Source of the DNA: Clostridiales bacterium
Lineage (GTDB): Bacteria > Bacillota > Clostridia > Peptostreptococcales > Anaerovoracaceae
Assembly (NCBI GenBank): GCA_009782285.1
Contig: WRJK01000007.1
Span: 1 to 49,883 of the forward strand
Direction: 5' to 3'
Length of the DNA stretch: 49,883 nt
Position 1 is the stretch's first letter, and every line of letters begins with the position of its first letter. The position numbers were made by a program, and so were the translations under genes. This document shows, piece after piece, positions 16,814-25,113 of this stretch. The notes beneath the pieces are model-generated. The model saw only the letters and a list, made by a program, of their open reading frames with translations. It made no database searches and was not told the origin of the DNA.

Positions 16814-19800
16814 AGCCAGTGTATCTGACCATGAGCGCTTTTGGCTCCTACGCCGGCGTCCAGGAGCTGGATTTTGAAAAACTCGGCGAGAGCGGGCTTT
16901 ACCTTATAACAGGTGAGACGGGCGCAGGGAAGACGACGATCTTTGACGCAATTTCCTTTGCGCTGTTCGGCAAGGCGTCGGGCAAAGGGCGCGGCGAATA
17001 CCAGATGCTCCGATCCGATTTTGCCGATGAGAACGAAAAGACGTACGTTGAGTTTTACTTTTCAATAGATCACCGAACATACAAAATCAAGCGGACTATC
17101 AAAAAAACGGGCCAGGACGTGGAACTGCAGCTGCCTAACGGCTTCATCGCGAGCGGCAAGCGGTACGTGGAACTGATGATACCCGAGATCATCGGGCTTG
17201 ACCAGAGCCAGTTCGCCCAGATAGTCATGATAGCGCAAAACGACTTTCTGAGGTTTTTGCAAAGCGGGACAGAGGAGCGGCTGAAAATACTGCGCCGGAT
17301 ATTCAGCACGGAAAAGCTTAGGCAGTTTCAGGAACAGCTTAAAGAAATGGCTAGGCGGGAGAGCGAAAAGCGCGAACTCATTGTCCACGACTTTGAGCGC
17401 TATGGCGTCGACGTGAACAAACGGGAAGAGGCGTTTGCCGAATGGGAAGGGCAAATCAAGCGGAACAGGGTTGAATTGCTTGCTGCGGAAGGAAGGCTTG
17501 CAGAGTTGAAAGAGGCGAGCCAAGGGATAGCCGCTGCAATTGCCACAGCCGTGGAACTGGACAGGAAATTTGCTTCTTTGGCGGCAGCTGCTGCCGCCTA
17601 CCATGCGCATACTGCGAAAGCGGGCGAGGCGGCGGCGCACAAAAAGCGCGCCGCGCTGGGGGAAACAGCGCTCCGCAAGGTTAAGCCTTTTGCAGACGAG
17701 GCGGGGAAGGCCGCCGCCGGCTGCAAAGCAGCCCGGGCTGGCCTGCAGGCAGCCCGGGCAGAAGAGGCTGCTGCGATTCAGGAATCGCAGCAGGCTGCGG
17801 CCGCGGCGGGGGGGCTTGCGCCCCTGGCAGGGGCGCAAGAAGCCTTTGCGGCGCTTTTAAAGGAGTGGGAAATCGCTGACAAAACCTACAAGGAGCTAAG
17901 CCGGCTGCAGAAAAACTGCGCCGAAATAACAGAAAAGCAAACCTTGCTGGACAAAATGAACAGGGAGTTGGAAAGCACACTCGATACGCTGAACGGGCTT
18001 CCGCCCCTTGAGGACTGTAAGATAGCCCTTGATCAGATAAAACGTCAGCTTGAAAACTGCATGTCACGGCTCAAGGCTCTCAAAGCCTTGGTAGAAGAAT
18101 TCACAGCTATTGAGAGCAAGCGGGGAGAACTGGACAATGCACAGAAAGAATTCGAATCCGCAAATGCTATTTTCATAAGCGTAGACGAGAACCACAAGCA
18201 GCTTGAAGAAGCGTTCCTGCGAAACCAAGCCGGCATCATCGCAAGCCGCTTGGCAGAGGGCGAGCCTTGCCCTGTCTGCGGTTCTGCCACCCATCCTGCG
18301 CCAGCTTCCCAGCCGGTGGTTGACGTGTCTGAAGCGAAGCTCAAAAAAACAAGGGATACAAGAGACAAAGCGCAAGCTTTGCGTGAGGAGAAAGCCAAGG
18401 TGTGCGAATCCATCAGGTCAGCTGCCGAAACGCTGACAGGGCGTTTCATGGCGAGCCTCTCTGTGTTTTCCCCAAACGCAGAAGCTGAGACGACAGAGGC
18501 ACTGCTTGCAAAAGCGCACAGGGAAGCGCAAACCGAAGCGGACAGCCTTGCCGCAAGAAAAGCCTCCGCAGAGGAAATTCTTTCAAATGTGAACGCAGCT
18601 GCAGAAAGCGCGGCAAAAAAACGGGACGAGCTTATCCCAAAAAGCGCATCTCTGCACAGCGAGGTTGAAACCATGAAAAAACGGTTTGTCAGCGATATTT
18701 CAGCTTTTTTGCCCGGTGCCGGCTGGGAGTCGGCAAAGCAGTCCCTCGCCGGGCTTGCCGCTTTGGCGAAGGTAACTGAAAACGGCTTGTCTTCACGAAA
18801 ACATGCTGGCGAAAAAGCCTTGGCAAAGCTTGCAAAGGATTGGGAAACCGCCACTAAAAGAAAGACGGAGGCAGACGCAGCCCTGAAATCGGCGCAGACG
18901 TTGATCAGGGAACGTTCAGGAAACGAGCAGAAACTGTCGCTTGCGCTTGCCGAGGCGCAGGCAAAATACCGTGAAGCCCTTGAAACGGGCGAATTCGCTG
19001 ATGAAGACGCATATGCCGGCGCACTTATTGACGAGCGGGAGCTTGCAAGTCTGAATAAGCAGATTGCTGATTTTGAGAGAAAGGGCGAACAGCTTTCACG
19101 GGACATCAAGCGCCTTACGGAAGAAACCTCCGGCAAAGAAAAACCTGATTTGGACAAGCTAAAAGCTGACGCTAAAGCGAAAGACGAAGAATTCAAGGCT
19201 GTTAACGCTAAACGCGACGAAATAAAGAACAGTTTGGGCAATGCCGAAAAAGCACGACTCGAACTCGGCCGCGCCGCTGCCGAGTTCGAGAAGGCGGAAA
19301 AAGCCTTCGCCGCAGTAAAACAGCTGTCAGATACGGCAAACGGCAAGCTTGATTTCGAAACCTATGCCCAGATAGCGTATTTCGGGAGGATACTTTTCGC
19401 TGCGAACGTTCGCCTCAAGTTGATGAGCCAAGACCGCTACACGCTTCACAGGAAAGAGGAAATCGGCGACAAGCGCATTAGAACCGGGCTGGACATTGAA
19501 GTTCTCGATGCGTACACCGGAAAAACCCGGCCGGCCGGCAGCCTGTCCGGCGGCGAATCCTTCATGGCGTCCCTCTCCCTAGCCCTAGGCCTGTCCGACG
19601 TGGTACAGCAGAGCGCAGGCGGCGTCCACCTCGAAGCCATGTTCATTGACGAGGGCTTTGGTTCCCTTGACGCAGAGGTTTCAGACCTTGCAGTGAAGAC
19701 GCTTTCAGACATGGCTGGCCAAAGCCGCGTTATTGGTATCATCTCCCATGTACCAGAGCTAAAAGAGCGCATCGACAAGCAAGTCCGCATTGAGAAGACG

Positions 19801-19830
19801 ACACACGGTAGCAGGATATGCATGGGGTAA
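16810..19830 (+). CDS. sbcC: DNA double-strand break repair ATPase SbcC
   Basis: A 1006-residue SbcC/Rad50-type SMC protein. Walker A is GETGAGKTTIFDAI near residue 36. Two long Ala/Glu/Lys-rich coiled-coil arms flank a zinc-hook CPVC at residues 487-490. The C-terminal lobe holds the signature SLSGGES (from residue 911) and Walker B MFIDEGFGSLD. It works with SbcD, whose gene overlaps it by four bases (ATGA). The length is normal for the family. A hairpin terminator follows at 19840-19869. Confidence 0.96.
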   Translation: MKPVYLTMSAFGSYAGVQELDFEKLGESGLYLITGETGAGKTTIFDAISFALFGKASGKGRGEYQMLRSDFADENEKTYVEFYFSIDHRTYKIKRTIKKTGQDVELQLPNGFIASGKRYVELMIPEIIGLDQSQFAQIVMIAQNDFLRFLQSGTEERLKILRRIFSTEKLRQFQEQLKEMARRESEKRELIVHDFERYGVDVNKREEAFAEWEGQIKRNRVELLAAEGRLAELKEASQGIAAAIATAVELDRKFASLAAAAAAYHAHTAKAGEAAAHKKRAALGETALRKVKPFADEAGKAAAGCKAARAGLQAARAEEAAAIQESQQAAAAAGGLAPLAGAQEAFAALLKEWEIADKTYKELSRLQKNCAEITEKQTLLDKMNRELESTLDTLNGLPPLEDCKIALDQIKRQLENCMSRLKALKALVEEFTAIESKRGELDNAQKEFESANAIFISVDENHKQLEEAFLRNQAGIIASRLAEGEPCPVCGSATHPAPASQPVVDVSEAKLKKTRDTRDKAQALREEKAKVCESIRSAAETLTGRFMASLSVFSPNAEAETTEALLAKAHREAQTEADSLAARKASAEEILSNVNAAAESAAKKRDELIPKSASLHSEVETMKKRFVSDISAFLPGAGWESAKQSLAGLAALAKVTENGLSSRKHAGEKALAKLAKDWETATKRKTEADAALKSAQTLIRERSGNEQKLSLALAEAQAKYREALETGEFADEDAYAGALIDERELASLNKQIADFERKGEQLSRDIKRLTEETSGKEKPDLDKLKADAKAKDEEFKAVNAKRDEIKNSLGNAEKARLELGRAAAEFEKAEKAFAAVKQLSDTANGKLDFETYAQIAYFGRILFAANVRLKLMSQDRYTLHRKEEIGDKRIRTGLDIEVLDAYTGKTRPAGSLSGGESFMASLSLALGLSDVVQQSAGGVHLEAMFIDEGFGSLDAEVSDLAVKTLSDMAGQSRVIGIISHVPELKERIDKQVRIEKTTHGSRICMG

Positions 19831-19839
19831 TACTTGACA

Positions 19840-19869
19840 GGCAAGCATCGCTTGCCGAAATCCGTTTTT
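19840..19869 (+). terminator. Terminator between sbcC and the GH13 gene
   Basis: Hairpin GGCAAGC (19840-19846), loop ATC, GCTTGCC (19850-19856), then TTTTT at 19865-19869 on the plus strand. It lies between converging genes and probably ends sbcCD transcripts. Confidence 0.6.
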
Positions 19870-19877
19870 GCTTTTAA

Positions 19878-21176
19878 CTACAAGCTTGTCATAATCCTCG
19901 CCGAGTGCGGCTGCAATACAAGATTTGCCAAATCCACGGTTTCGCCTGTCAAAAGGTCTTGCGTTTCCCCGTCCCTGATGCTCATGGTTTCAGCACTGTC
20001 TGAAATATTGACAGCCACGAGAACCCACTCGCTCTCGAAGCGGCGCTCGAACACAAAGGGGCGGCGGTACTGCAGGTAAACCTGCTGATAGATCCCATAT
20101 CTCAGGGCAGGGTGGGTGCTCCTTATCTCAGCCAGCCTGCGGATCAGCCGGGTAACGTCCGTATCCGGCGGCGCATGCTCAATGTCGATGTACGGCCTAA
20201 GCGGCTGGTCGGAGTCGCCTTCTTTTTTCCCGCGAATTTCCCATTCGCTTCCGTAATACACCGACGGGATGCCGGGGAGCGTGTAAAGCAGTGGGTACAG
20301 CGTTTTCAAGAATGCGGGGTTTGTTACATTGTCGATAATGCGTGGCTGATCGTGGTTGTCGAGAAAGTTGTAGTGGGGCAAGCCGTTGCTTGGGACAGAC
20401 TGATTAACAGTATGTGCAAGCTCGTACAGGTTGTCGCAGTTGTGGCTGGAAAAAAGCGACTTGTACAGCATGTACCCTGTCACGCTGTGCAGCATGCTGT
20501 CATTGACCCACTGTGGGTAGTTTCCCGCCACCACCTCGCCCATGAGCCAAAAATCAGGCTTGATGGATACTGTGACGTTGCGGAGCTCCCTCATAAAATC
20601 AAAATCCATGACGTTTGCACTGTCAAGGCGCATGCCGTCTATGTCAAACTCCTCTATCCAAAACCGGGTTGCGTTCAGCAAGTATTCCCTTGCGGTTGCG
20701 TTGCGCAAGTTGAATTTCACGAGCTCGCAGTGCCCGCTCCAGCAATCGTAAACAAAACCGTCGCCCATCGGGCTTTGGCGGCCAAAATCCACCCCGGAGA
20801 ACCACTGAGCGTTTTCTCTTTTCCCCTGCCTTAATTCTTCAAATGCGAAAAAATCCCTTCCGCAGTGGTTGTATACGCTGTCAAGCACGACGCAGATGCC
20901 ACCCTCGTGGAAACAGCTGACAAGCTCTTTGAACTCAGTGTTTGTGCCTAGGCGGTTATCAACCTGAAAATAGTCCGTCACATCGTAACCATGTGACTTT
21001 GACTTGAGCACTGGGCTAAGCAGCACCGCGTTGCACCCTAGGCCTTTGATGTGGGGAATCCATTTTGCGAGTTCCCCGAGCCTGTGTGCTGCCTGTGAAT
21101 AATCGTTCTGAAACGGTGCGCCTGCAAGGGAAAACGCATAAATGTGATAAATCATTAAATCATTGTGTATTAACAT
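19878..21176 (-). CDS. GH13 family glycosidase (alpha-amylase superfamily)
   Basis: A 432-residue GH13 enzyme with no signal peptide, so cytoplasmic. The four conserved regions are visible: region I VVLDSVYNH (D99, H104), region II GMRLDSANV (nucleophile D185), region III LMGEVV (acid/base E214) and region IV FLDNHDQ (D276). The size and the short C-terminal beta domain fit a small alpha-glucosidase, cyclomaltodextrinase or maltogenic amylase that handles alpha-glucan oligomers. The exact substrate cannot be told. The ribosome site AAGGAG precedes the ATG at 21176, and a promoter lies at 21199-21227. No sugar transporter is adjacent. Confidence 0.88.
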   Translation of the reverse strand: MLIHNDLMIYHIYAFSLAGAPFQNDYSQAAHRLGELAKWIPHIKGLGCNAVLLSPVLKSKSHGYDVTDYFQVDNRLGTNTEFKELVSCFHEGGICVVLDSVYNHCGRDFFAFEELRQGKRENAQWFSGVDFGRQSPMGDGFVYDCWSGHCELVKFNLRNATAREYLLNATRFWIEEFDIDGMRLDSANVMDFDFMRELRNVTVSIKPDFWLMGEVVAGNYPQWVNDSMLHSVTGYMLYKSLFSSHNCDNLYELAHTVNQSVPSNGLPHYNFLDNHDQPRIIDNVTNPAFLKTLYPLLYTLPGIPSVYYGSEWEIRGKKEGDSDQPLRPYIDIEHAPPDTDVTRLIRRLAEIRSTHPALRYGIYQQVYLQYRRPFVFERRFESEWVLVAVNISDSAETMSIRDGETQDLLTGETVDLANLVLQPHSARIMTSL

Positions 21177-21198
21177 ATCCTTATCTCCTTAAACCATG

Positions 21199-21227
21199 AG
21201 TATAGCACAGTCGCGAAAGAATTTCAA
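21199..21227 (-). promoter_or_regulatory. Promoter of the GH13 gene
   Basis: Read on the minus strand: -35 TTGAAA (21222-21227), 17-base spacer, -10 TATACT (21199-21204) with a TGC extension. About 20 bases separate it from the start codon. Confidence 0.65.
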
Positions 21228-21268
21228 CGATAGTTTTTTAAAAGGCACCGAGGCACCGAGAGGGACTG

Positions 21269-21296
21269 TTGACATTGGGCTGCCGCATGCTATAAT
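21269..21296 (+). promoter_or_regulatory. Consensus sigma-A promoter
   Basis: Perfect -35 TTGACA (21269-21274), 16-base spacer, perfect -10 TATAAT (21291-21296). Transcription should begin near 21303. This rules out starts before that point for the following gene and supports the start at 21340. Confidence 0.75.
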
Positions 21297-21339
21297 CTTG
21301 AATTATAGCGAGTTGTCCGAAGGAAGGATGGCAGGACGT

Positions 21340-21882
21340 ATGATGCAAATTTACGCAAAGCTTCACAGCATTGATTATGGCAAATTGTTAGCGCAAATTG
21401 AGCATGCAAAAAAAAGGCTGGGAAATACGAGCGGCTTGCTTCAGATTGGTGGGGCACTCGCGACGACTCCTTTAAGTTTGAAGATAATTGCCAAGCGTCC
21501 GTCGCTTATCCGATCCCCGGTAACGAACTTGCTCAAGGAATACGGGGTGTCGCTTTCCCCGCTGATCATCGGGAACGACACCTTGATAAGTGAAGAAAAA
21601 GGAGGCAGCAGCATGTTGAGCATTTCCGCTTCGATTGAGAGCATTGATTACGGAAAGTTGGCACGAGCCGTCAGCAGACCAAAAAAAACCAATGCCGCCA
21701 GTGAAAGCGACAAGCTGATCAAGGCGGTCAAAATCCTAGAGCCTTTTATAGACAGCACCATGGCAACAGTGCCGGCTTCCGCTATCGCCGAATTGTTTGT
21801 TTTGCTTGCCAAAGAAAGGGTCGTTGAGTTGGCAGAAGAGTACGGAGTGGCAATAGCGGATGTCGATGTGAAGCACGAATAG
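21340..21882 (+). CDS. Unrecognised protein with two tandem paralogous modules
   Basis: A 180-residue protein of no known family. It contains two related modules. Module 1 starts MMQIYAKLHSIDYGKLL, and module 2, from codon 92 (21613), starts MLSISASIESIDYGKLA. Each ends with a similar stretch (LLKEYGVSLS, LAEEYGVAIA). The methionine opening module 2 is preceded by a strong ribosome site (AAAAAGGAGG at 21596-21605), as if it had once been a separate gene. The start at 21340 is chosen because it aligns exactly with the start of module 2 and lies after the consensus promoter at 21269-21296. An upstream open frame from 21196 is therefore rejected. The gene precedes the Septu pair by 171 bases on the same strand but has its own promoter. 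Confidence 0.6.
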   Translation: MMQIYAKLHSIDYGKLLAQIEHAKKRLGNTSGLLQIGGALATTPLSLKIIAKRPSLIRSPVTNLLKEYGVSLSPLIIGNDTLISEEKGGSSMLSISASIESIDYGKLARAVSRPKKTNAASESDKLIKAVKILEPFIDSTMATVPASAIAELFVLLAKERVVELAEEYGVAIADVDVKHE

Positions 21883-21973
21883 GCAGCTTTGGCTGCGCTA
21901 AGGAAGTTTTGTGCACTTTAAAATATTCGGCGAAGAGGTGACATTTTTATTTACGTATTCAGCGTCTTTTTGG

Positions 21974-21979
21974 TATAAT
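21974..21979 (+). promoter_or_regulatory. Extended -10 element before ptuA
   Basis: TATAAT preceded by TGG makes an extended -10 (TGnTATAAT). No good -35 is seen at 17-18 bases (TTACGT/TTTACG only). It lies 75 bases before the ptuA start. Confidence 0.5.
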
Positions 21980-22053
21980 AAATGGGCAGCAGTCTTTGCG
22001 AGATCAGAGATTGGCAGCAATAATAAAATGTTTAGCAAAACGAGGATAATGAC

Positions 22054-23340
22054 ATGAAAATAAAATCATTGCATCTGGAAAATTACCGATGCTTCAAAAA
22101 CTTTGATATTGATTTCAACGATCGGCTGACTGTTCTGGTAGGTGCGAATGGAGCCGGCAAAACAGCAACCCTTGACGCTTTAAGCATTTTCCTGAAATGG
22201 GCAGGGCATCCAAAAATCAGAAACACTTCTTTCGATTATTTAGAAATGCCGCTTGCAGACATTGCGTTCGGAAGCAAATTGGAAGACATCTCGTATTGGA
22301 TAGAAATAGAACCTATTGATGAAACTGGATTTGAACCCAGAAAAATCGAATTCAAACGCTTTTGGGCGGCCTCCGAAAAGAGTGTTCTGTTAAAGCCCTT
22401 GGCTGTGCGTGATGTTATTACAATGTTGAACGCCTCATCCCCGATTTTCACTTCCTACATGGCAGGGCGTTTTATCAATGAAAGTGATTCCATCATGACG
22501 CATGAGCCCTATCGTCCTTTGCTCCCTAATGAATTTGTAGCATTTGAAAATAGCTTTAGCCGTACGATTGATTTCGCTTCCACTTTGTCCTGGTTTTATG
22601 ATGCGGATGCTGACGAAGCTCGCAACATGCGCGACAATGGGCAAAAAGACGAGTCACCGGAGTTGATGGCAGTTCGGGAGGCATTGTCTAAATCTTTGCT
22701 AGGGCAATACGAAAAACCACGAATGTCCGGCCATCCATCTGAATTGATCATTTATAGGAAAGGAACGAGCCAAGCTTATAAGATTGGTCAATTGAGCGAT
22801 GGCTATCGCACTATGCTTGCTTTAGTCTTGGATTTGGCACGCCGTATGGCGCAAGCCCACGGTGCTGATACAAAGCAGGCTGAATCGCCGCTAAGCGCTC
22901 CTGCTATTGTGCTTATTGACGAGGTGGAATTGCATCTGCACCCTGCTTGGCAACAAACTATTCTGACAACGCTCATGGATATTTTCCCGAACACTCAGTT
23001 TATTGCAACCACACACAGCCCTCAAGTACTGACTTCAATACCACAAGAACACATACGCATACTCAGCTGTGGGAAGGCATATACTGTCAGTGAGCAAACC
23101 CAAGGTGCAGAGGCGCAACGGTTGTTGAAAAATGTTTTTGGCGTAGATCTGCGTCCAAGAGGGCTGGATATTGTCCAAATCCTAAAAACTTACACAGATT
23201 TAGTATACGCCGAACAATGGGATACGCCTGAAGCTGAAGAGTTGAAAAGAAAGCTCAACGAGCATTACGGTAATGATGAACCAGCACTTATGGAACTGGA
23301 ACTGCATATAGAAAACAGCAAATGGGAGCGCGAATTATGA
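22054..23340 (+). CDS. ptuA: Septu-like defence ATPase PtuA
   Basis: A 428-residue ABC/SMC-like ATPase of the AAA_15/AAA_21 (OLD/RecF-like) group. Walker A is GANGAGKT (residues 30-37). The signature-like LSDGYRTML is at 247-255, Walker B IVLIDEVELHLHP at 285-297 and the H-loop ATTHSPQVL at 318-326. There is no long coiled coil and no TOPRIM domain, unlike OLD nucleases. The next gene encodes a PtuB-type HNH nuclease and overlaps the stop as ATGA, the arrangement of Septu anti-phage systems. In known Septu systems PtuA forms a complex that carries and controls PtuB. The ribosome site CGAGG sits nine bases before the ATG. Confidence 0.82.
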   Translation: MKIKSLHLENYRCFKNFDIDFNDRLTVLVGANGAGKTATLDALSIFLKWAGHPKIRNTSFDYLEMPLADIAFGSKLEDISYWIEIEPIDETGFEPRKIEFKRFWAASEKSVLLKPLAVRDVITMLNASSPIFTSYMAGRFINESDSIMTHEPYRPLLPNEFVAFENSFSRTIDFASTLSWFYDADADEARNMRDNGQKDESPELMAVREALSKSLLGQYEKPRMSGHPSELIIYRKGTSQAYKIGQLSDGYRTMLALVLDLARRMAQAHGADTKQAESPLSAPAIVLIDEVELHLHPAWQQTILTTLMDIFPNTQFIATTHSPQVLTSIPQEHIRILSCGKAYTVSEQTQGAEAQRLLKNVFGVDLRPRGLDIVQILKTYTDLVYAEQWDTPEAEELKRKLNEHYGNDEPALMELELHIENSKWEREL

Positions 23341-24143
23341 AACGAGTATGCAAGGGGTCGCCTCCGCAAAAATTGAATGACTATGTATTGATAAACCCAG
23401 AGGCTACTTGGGATCAGATGAAAGGGGACAATGCGCAGGGTGGAAGCCAAGCCGCGAAGGAATGCCGTGACCAAGCAATTCATGATCAGAAAGGCCTTTG
23501 TGCGTATTGCGAACAGGAAATCTCATCTTCAAAACCACATCGCTGCCGAATTGAGCATTTCCACCCAAAAATAGATAAGACTCGAACGCACAACTGGGGA
23601 CTTGATTGGTATAACATGTTGGCAGCATGCGACGGTGGGAGCAGAAGTTCGCAGGAAGAACAGAGAGCGCACCCACTGCCAGGAAATCTAGCTTGTGACG
23701 CCCATAAGGATTACCTGATACAGACGGGGAAGATTCCTGTTGCCTGTGAAGGTTATCTGCTGAGCCCTCTTGTTATTCATTCGTTCCCAAACCTATTTTC
23801 ATTGGATAAAGGAACTGGTTATCTTAAGCCGGATGTCGCTTCCTGCATCAATGTGGAAATCTCTGAAAATGCATTCGGCTCAACAACCGAACTGATCGAC
23901 CACACTATTGCAATTTTGAATCTAAACTGCGATCGTTTGGCTGCAAAACGCAGGCATTATGTTGTTAACATCGATCAAAACAAAAAGACGCTACGCAAGA
24001 AGGGCATACCGCCAAGCGATGTACCGGAAAAACTTGTTCAACGTTATTTCAAAAAAGAATGGCCGGAGTTTTTCACCACTCTACGCTGTTGCCTTGGAAA
24101 GGTGGCTGAAGACTATCTCAAATCTGTGAATTACCAAGGTTGA
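23337..24143 (+). CDS. ptuB: Septu-like HNH nuclease PtuB
   Basis: A 268-residue HNH nuclease of the PtuB/TIGR02646 type. The zinc-binding CAYC (residues 55-58) is followed by the catalytic segment CRIEHFHPK (His74 and His76 among the candidates), then the family motif DWYNMLAACDGG. A conserved C-terminal half follows. In Septu systems the nuclease cuts DNA, or is unleashed on infection, while bound to the PtuA ATPase. The start at 23337 overlaps the ptuA stop (ATGA), which implies coupled translation. A longer in-frame start at 23322 is less likely. Its last 26 bases overlap the end of the convergent specificity-subunit gene. Confidence 0.82.
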   Translation: MKRVCKGSPPQKLNDYVLINPEATWDQMKGDNAQGGSQAAKECRDQAIHDQKGLCAYCEQEISSSKPHRCRIEHFHPKIDKTRTHNWGLDWYNMLAACDGGSRSSQEEQRAHPLPGNLACDAHKDYLIQTGKIPVACEGYLLSPLVIHSFPNLFSLDKGTGYLKPDVASCINVEISENAFGSTTELIDHTIAILNLNCDRLAAKRRHYVVNIDQNKKTLRKKGIPPSDVPEKLVQRYFKKEWPEFFTTLRCCLGKVAEDYLKSVNYQG

Positions 24144-25113
24144 AGTGTGCTTGGATATACTGCTCCATAAAACTGAAGTCAGGACTTCCGTTGCTATCCA
24201 CAGGCAGCGTCAATTTGGTGTTTTTCATTTTGTCGGTGGTCCATTTTCGGCCATAACTGTACAAATATCGGTTTTCTTTAATAACCGTGATCAAAAACAA
24301 GGCAACGTTGCGGTTGAGTGCCCACCAATCCATTGGATACAAAACAGTGACGTCGTCCGATGCCCAGAACGGTTTTTCCTGATAAAATGCCTCACCAACG
24401 CAGCCATTATAATTCACAGTTATGCAATTGCCCTCGAAAAGCGCTTCTTCGTCAATTAGCTGCCGAACACCGTTGTTTGTTGAAATCGCCCCTATGAAAG
24501 GCGTGTTTCCGGGTTGCATGTCAGCCTTGACCAACCGCTTGCCTTTCAGGAATGTGAATATTTCGCCCATCCCTATCACTGCCCACTCTTTGTCTGATAG
24601 CAGGGTTGCGCTGCTTGAAGCCTGCAATTTCGGCCATCGGATATTGCCCTTTATATTCACTGTGAAGTTTTCCATGAAAGTCCAGTCGGGCTTTTCGTCT
24701 GCTGACGGCAACAGCAACTGTTCTTTTGCCAGTCTGCTGTCCGTTATTTCCCTTCCAAAACTGTACTTGTACTGCATGCTTTCAAATACTGGCTTTAGAT
24801 ACAGGGCAATGTTTTCAGTCAGCGGTACGGTCTCGTCTTTCAGTCCAATCACCGTAACGTGGTCGGAAGCCACGAAATCGTAGTTGTGGTAAAAACAATA
24901 GCCGACGCTTCCGCTATTTGAAAGTGTTAGCTTTTTGTTGTGGATCATCATGTAATCCGGCGGACTAATAAATGCGCTTATGCCATTGTTTATTTTGGTC
25001 GATGAGACATAGGCAACATCTCCAGCTGCTTGGTCAGCCTTGACAAGCCTTTGGCCTCGCTCTGGTGGAGCGAAAACATCGCCAAACACAAACAGACTCT
25101 TGTCTTTATTCAT
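24118..25113 (-). CDS. BcgI-like specificity (S) subunit
   Basis: A 331-residue protein with two internally similar halves. Each half has a GDVF or GEIF start, an RLVKAD block, a D(V/H)VTV block and an FMENF or FMEQY end. This is the two target-recognition-domain build of HsdS and of the BcgI B subunit. Its length is close to the BcgI B subunit and shorter than usual for type I HsdS, as the long helical spacers are brief. It should direct the partner enzyme to a bipartite DNA site. The start at 25113 overlaps the partner stop by eight bases. A frame extending to 25200 lies inside the partner gene and is rejected. Confidence 0.8.
   Translation of the reverse strand: MNKDKSLFVFGDVFAPPERGQRLVKADQAAGDVAYVSSTKINNGISAFISPPDYMMIHNKKLTLSNSGSVGYCFYHNYDFVASDHVTVIGLKDETVPLTENIALYLKPVFESMQYKYSFGREITDSRLAKEQLLLPSADEKPDWTFMENFTVNIKGNIRWPKLQASSSATLLSDKEWAVIGMGEIFTFLKGKRLVKADMQPGNTPFIGAISTNNGVRQLIDEEALFEGNCITVNYNGCVGEAFYQEKPFWASDDVTVLYPMDWWALNRNVALFLITVIKENRYLYSYGRKWTTDKMKNTKLTLPVDSNGSPDFSFMEQYIQAHFNLGNSQI

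Noticed and set aside
18045-19346. 433-codon minus-strand frame
   Set aside because: It lies inside sbcC coiled-coil coding DNA. Its Ser/Ala-rich composition is the reverse reading of Ala/Glu/Lys-rich codons.
21196-21339. N-terminal extension of the two-module gene
   Set aside because: It contains the consensus promoter TTGACA-16-TATAAT and overlaps the GH13 promoter. Module alignment puts the start at 21340.
22028-22057. Nine-codon ORF overlapping the ptuA start
   Set aside because: It has no ribosome site, and the overlap (ACATGA) is easily due to chance.
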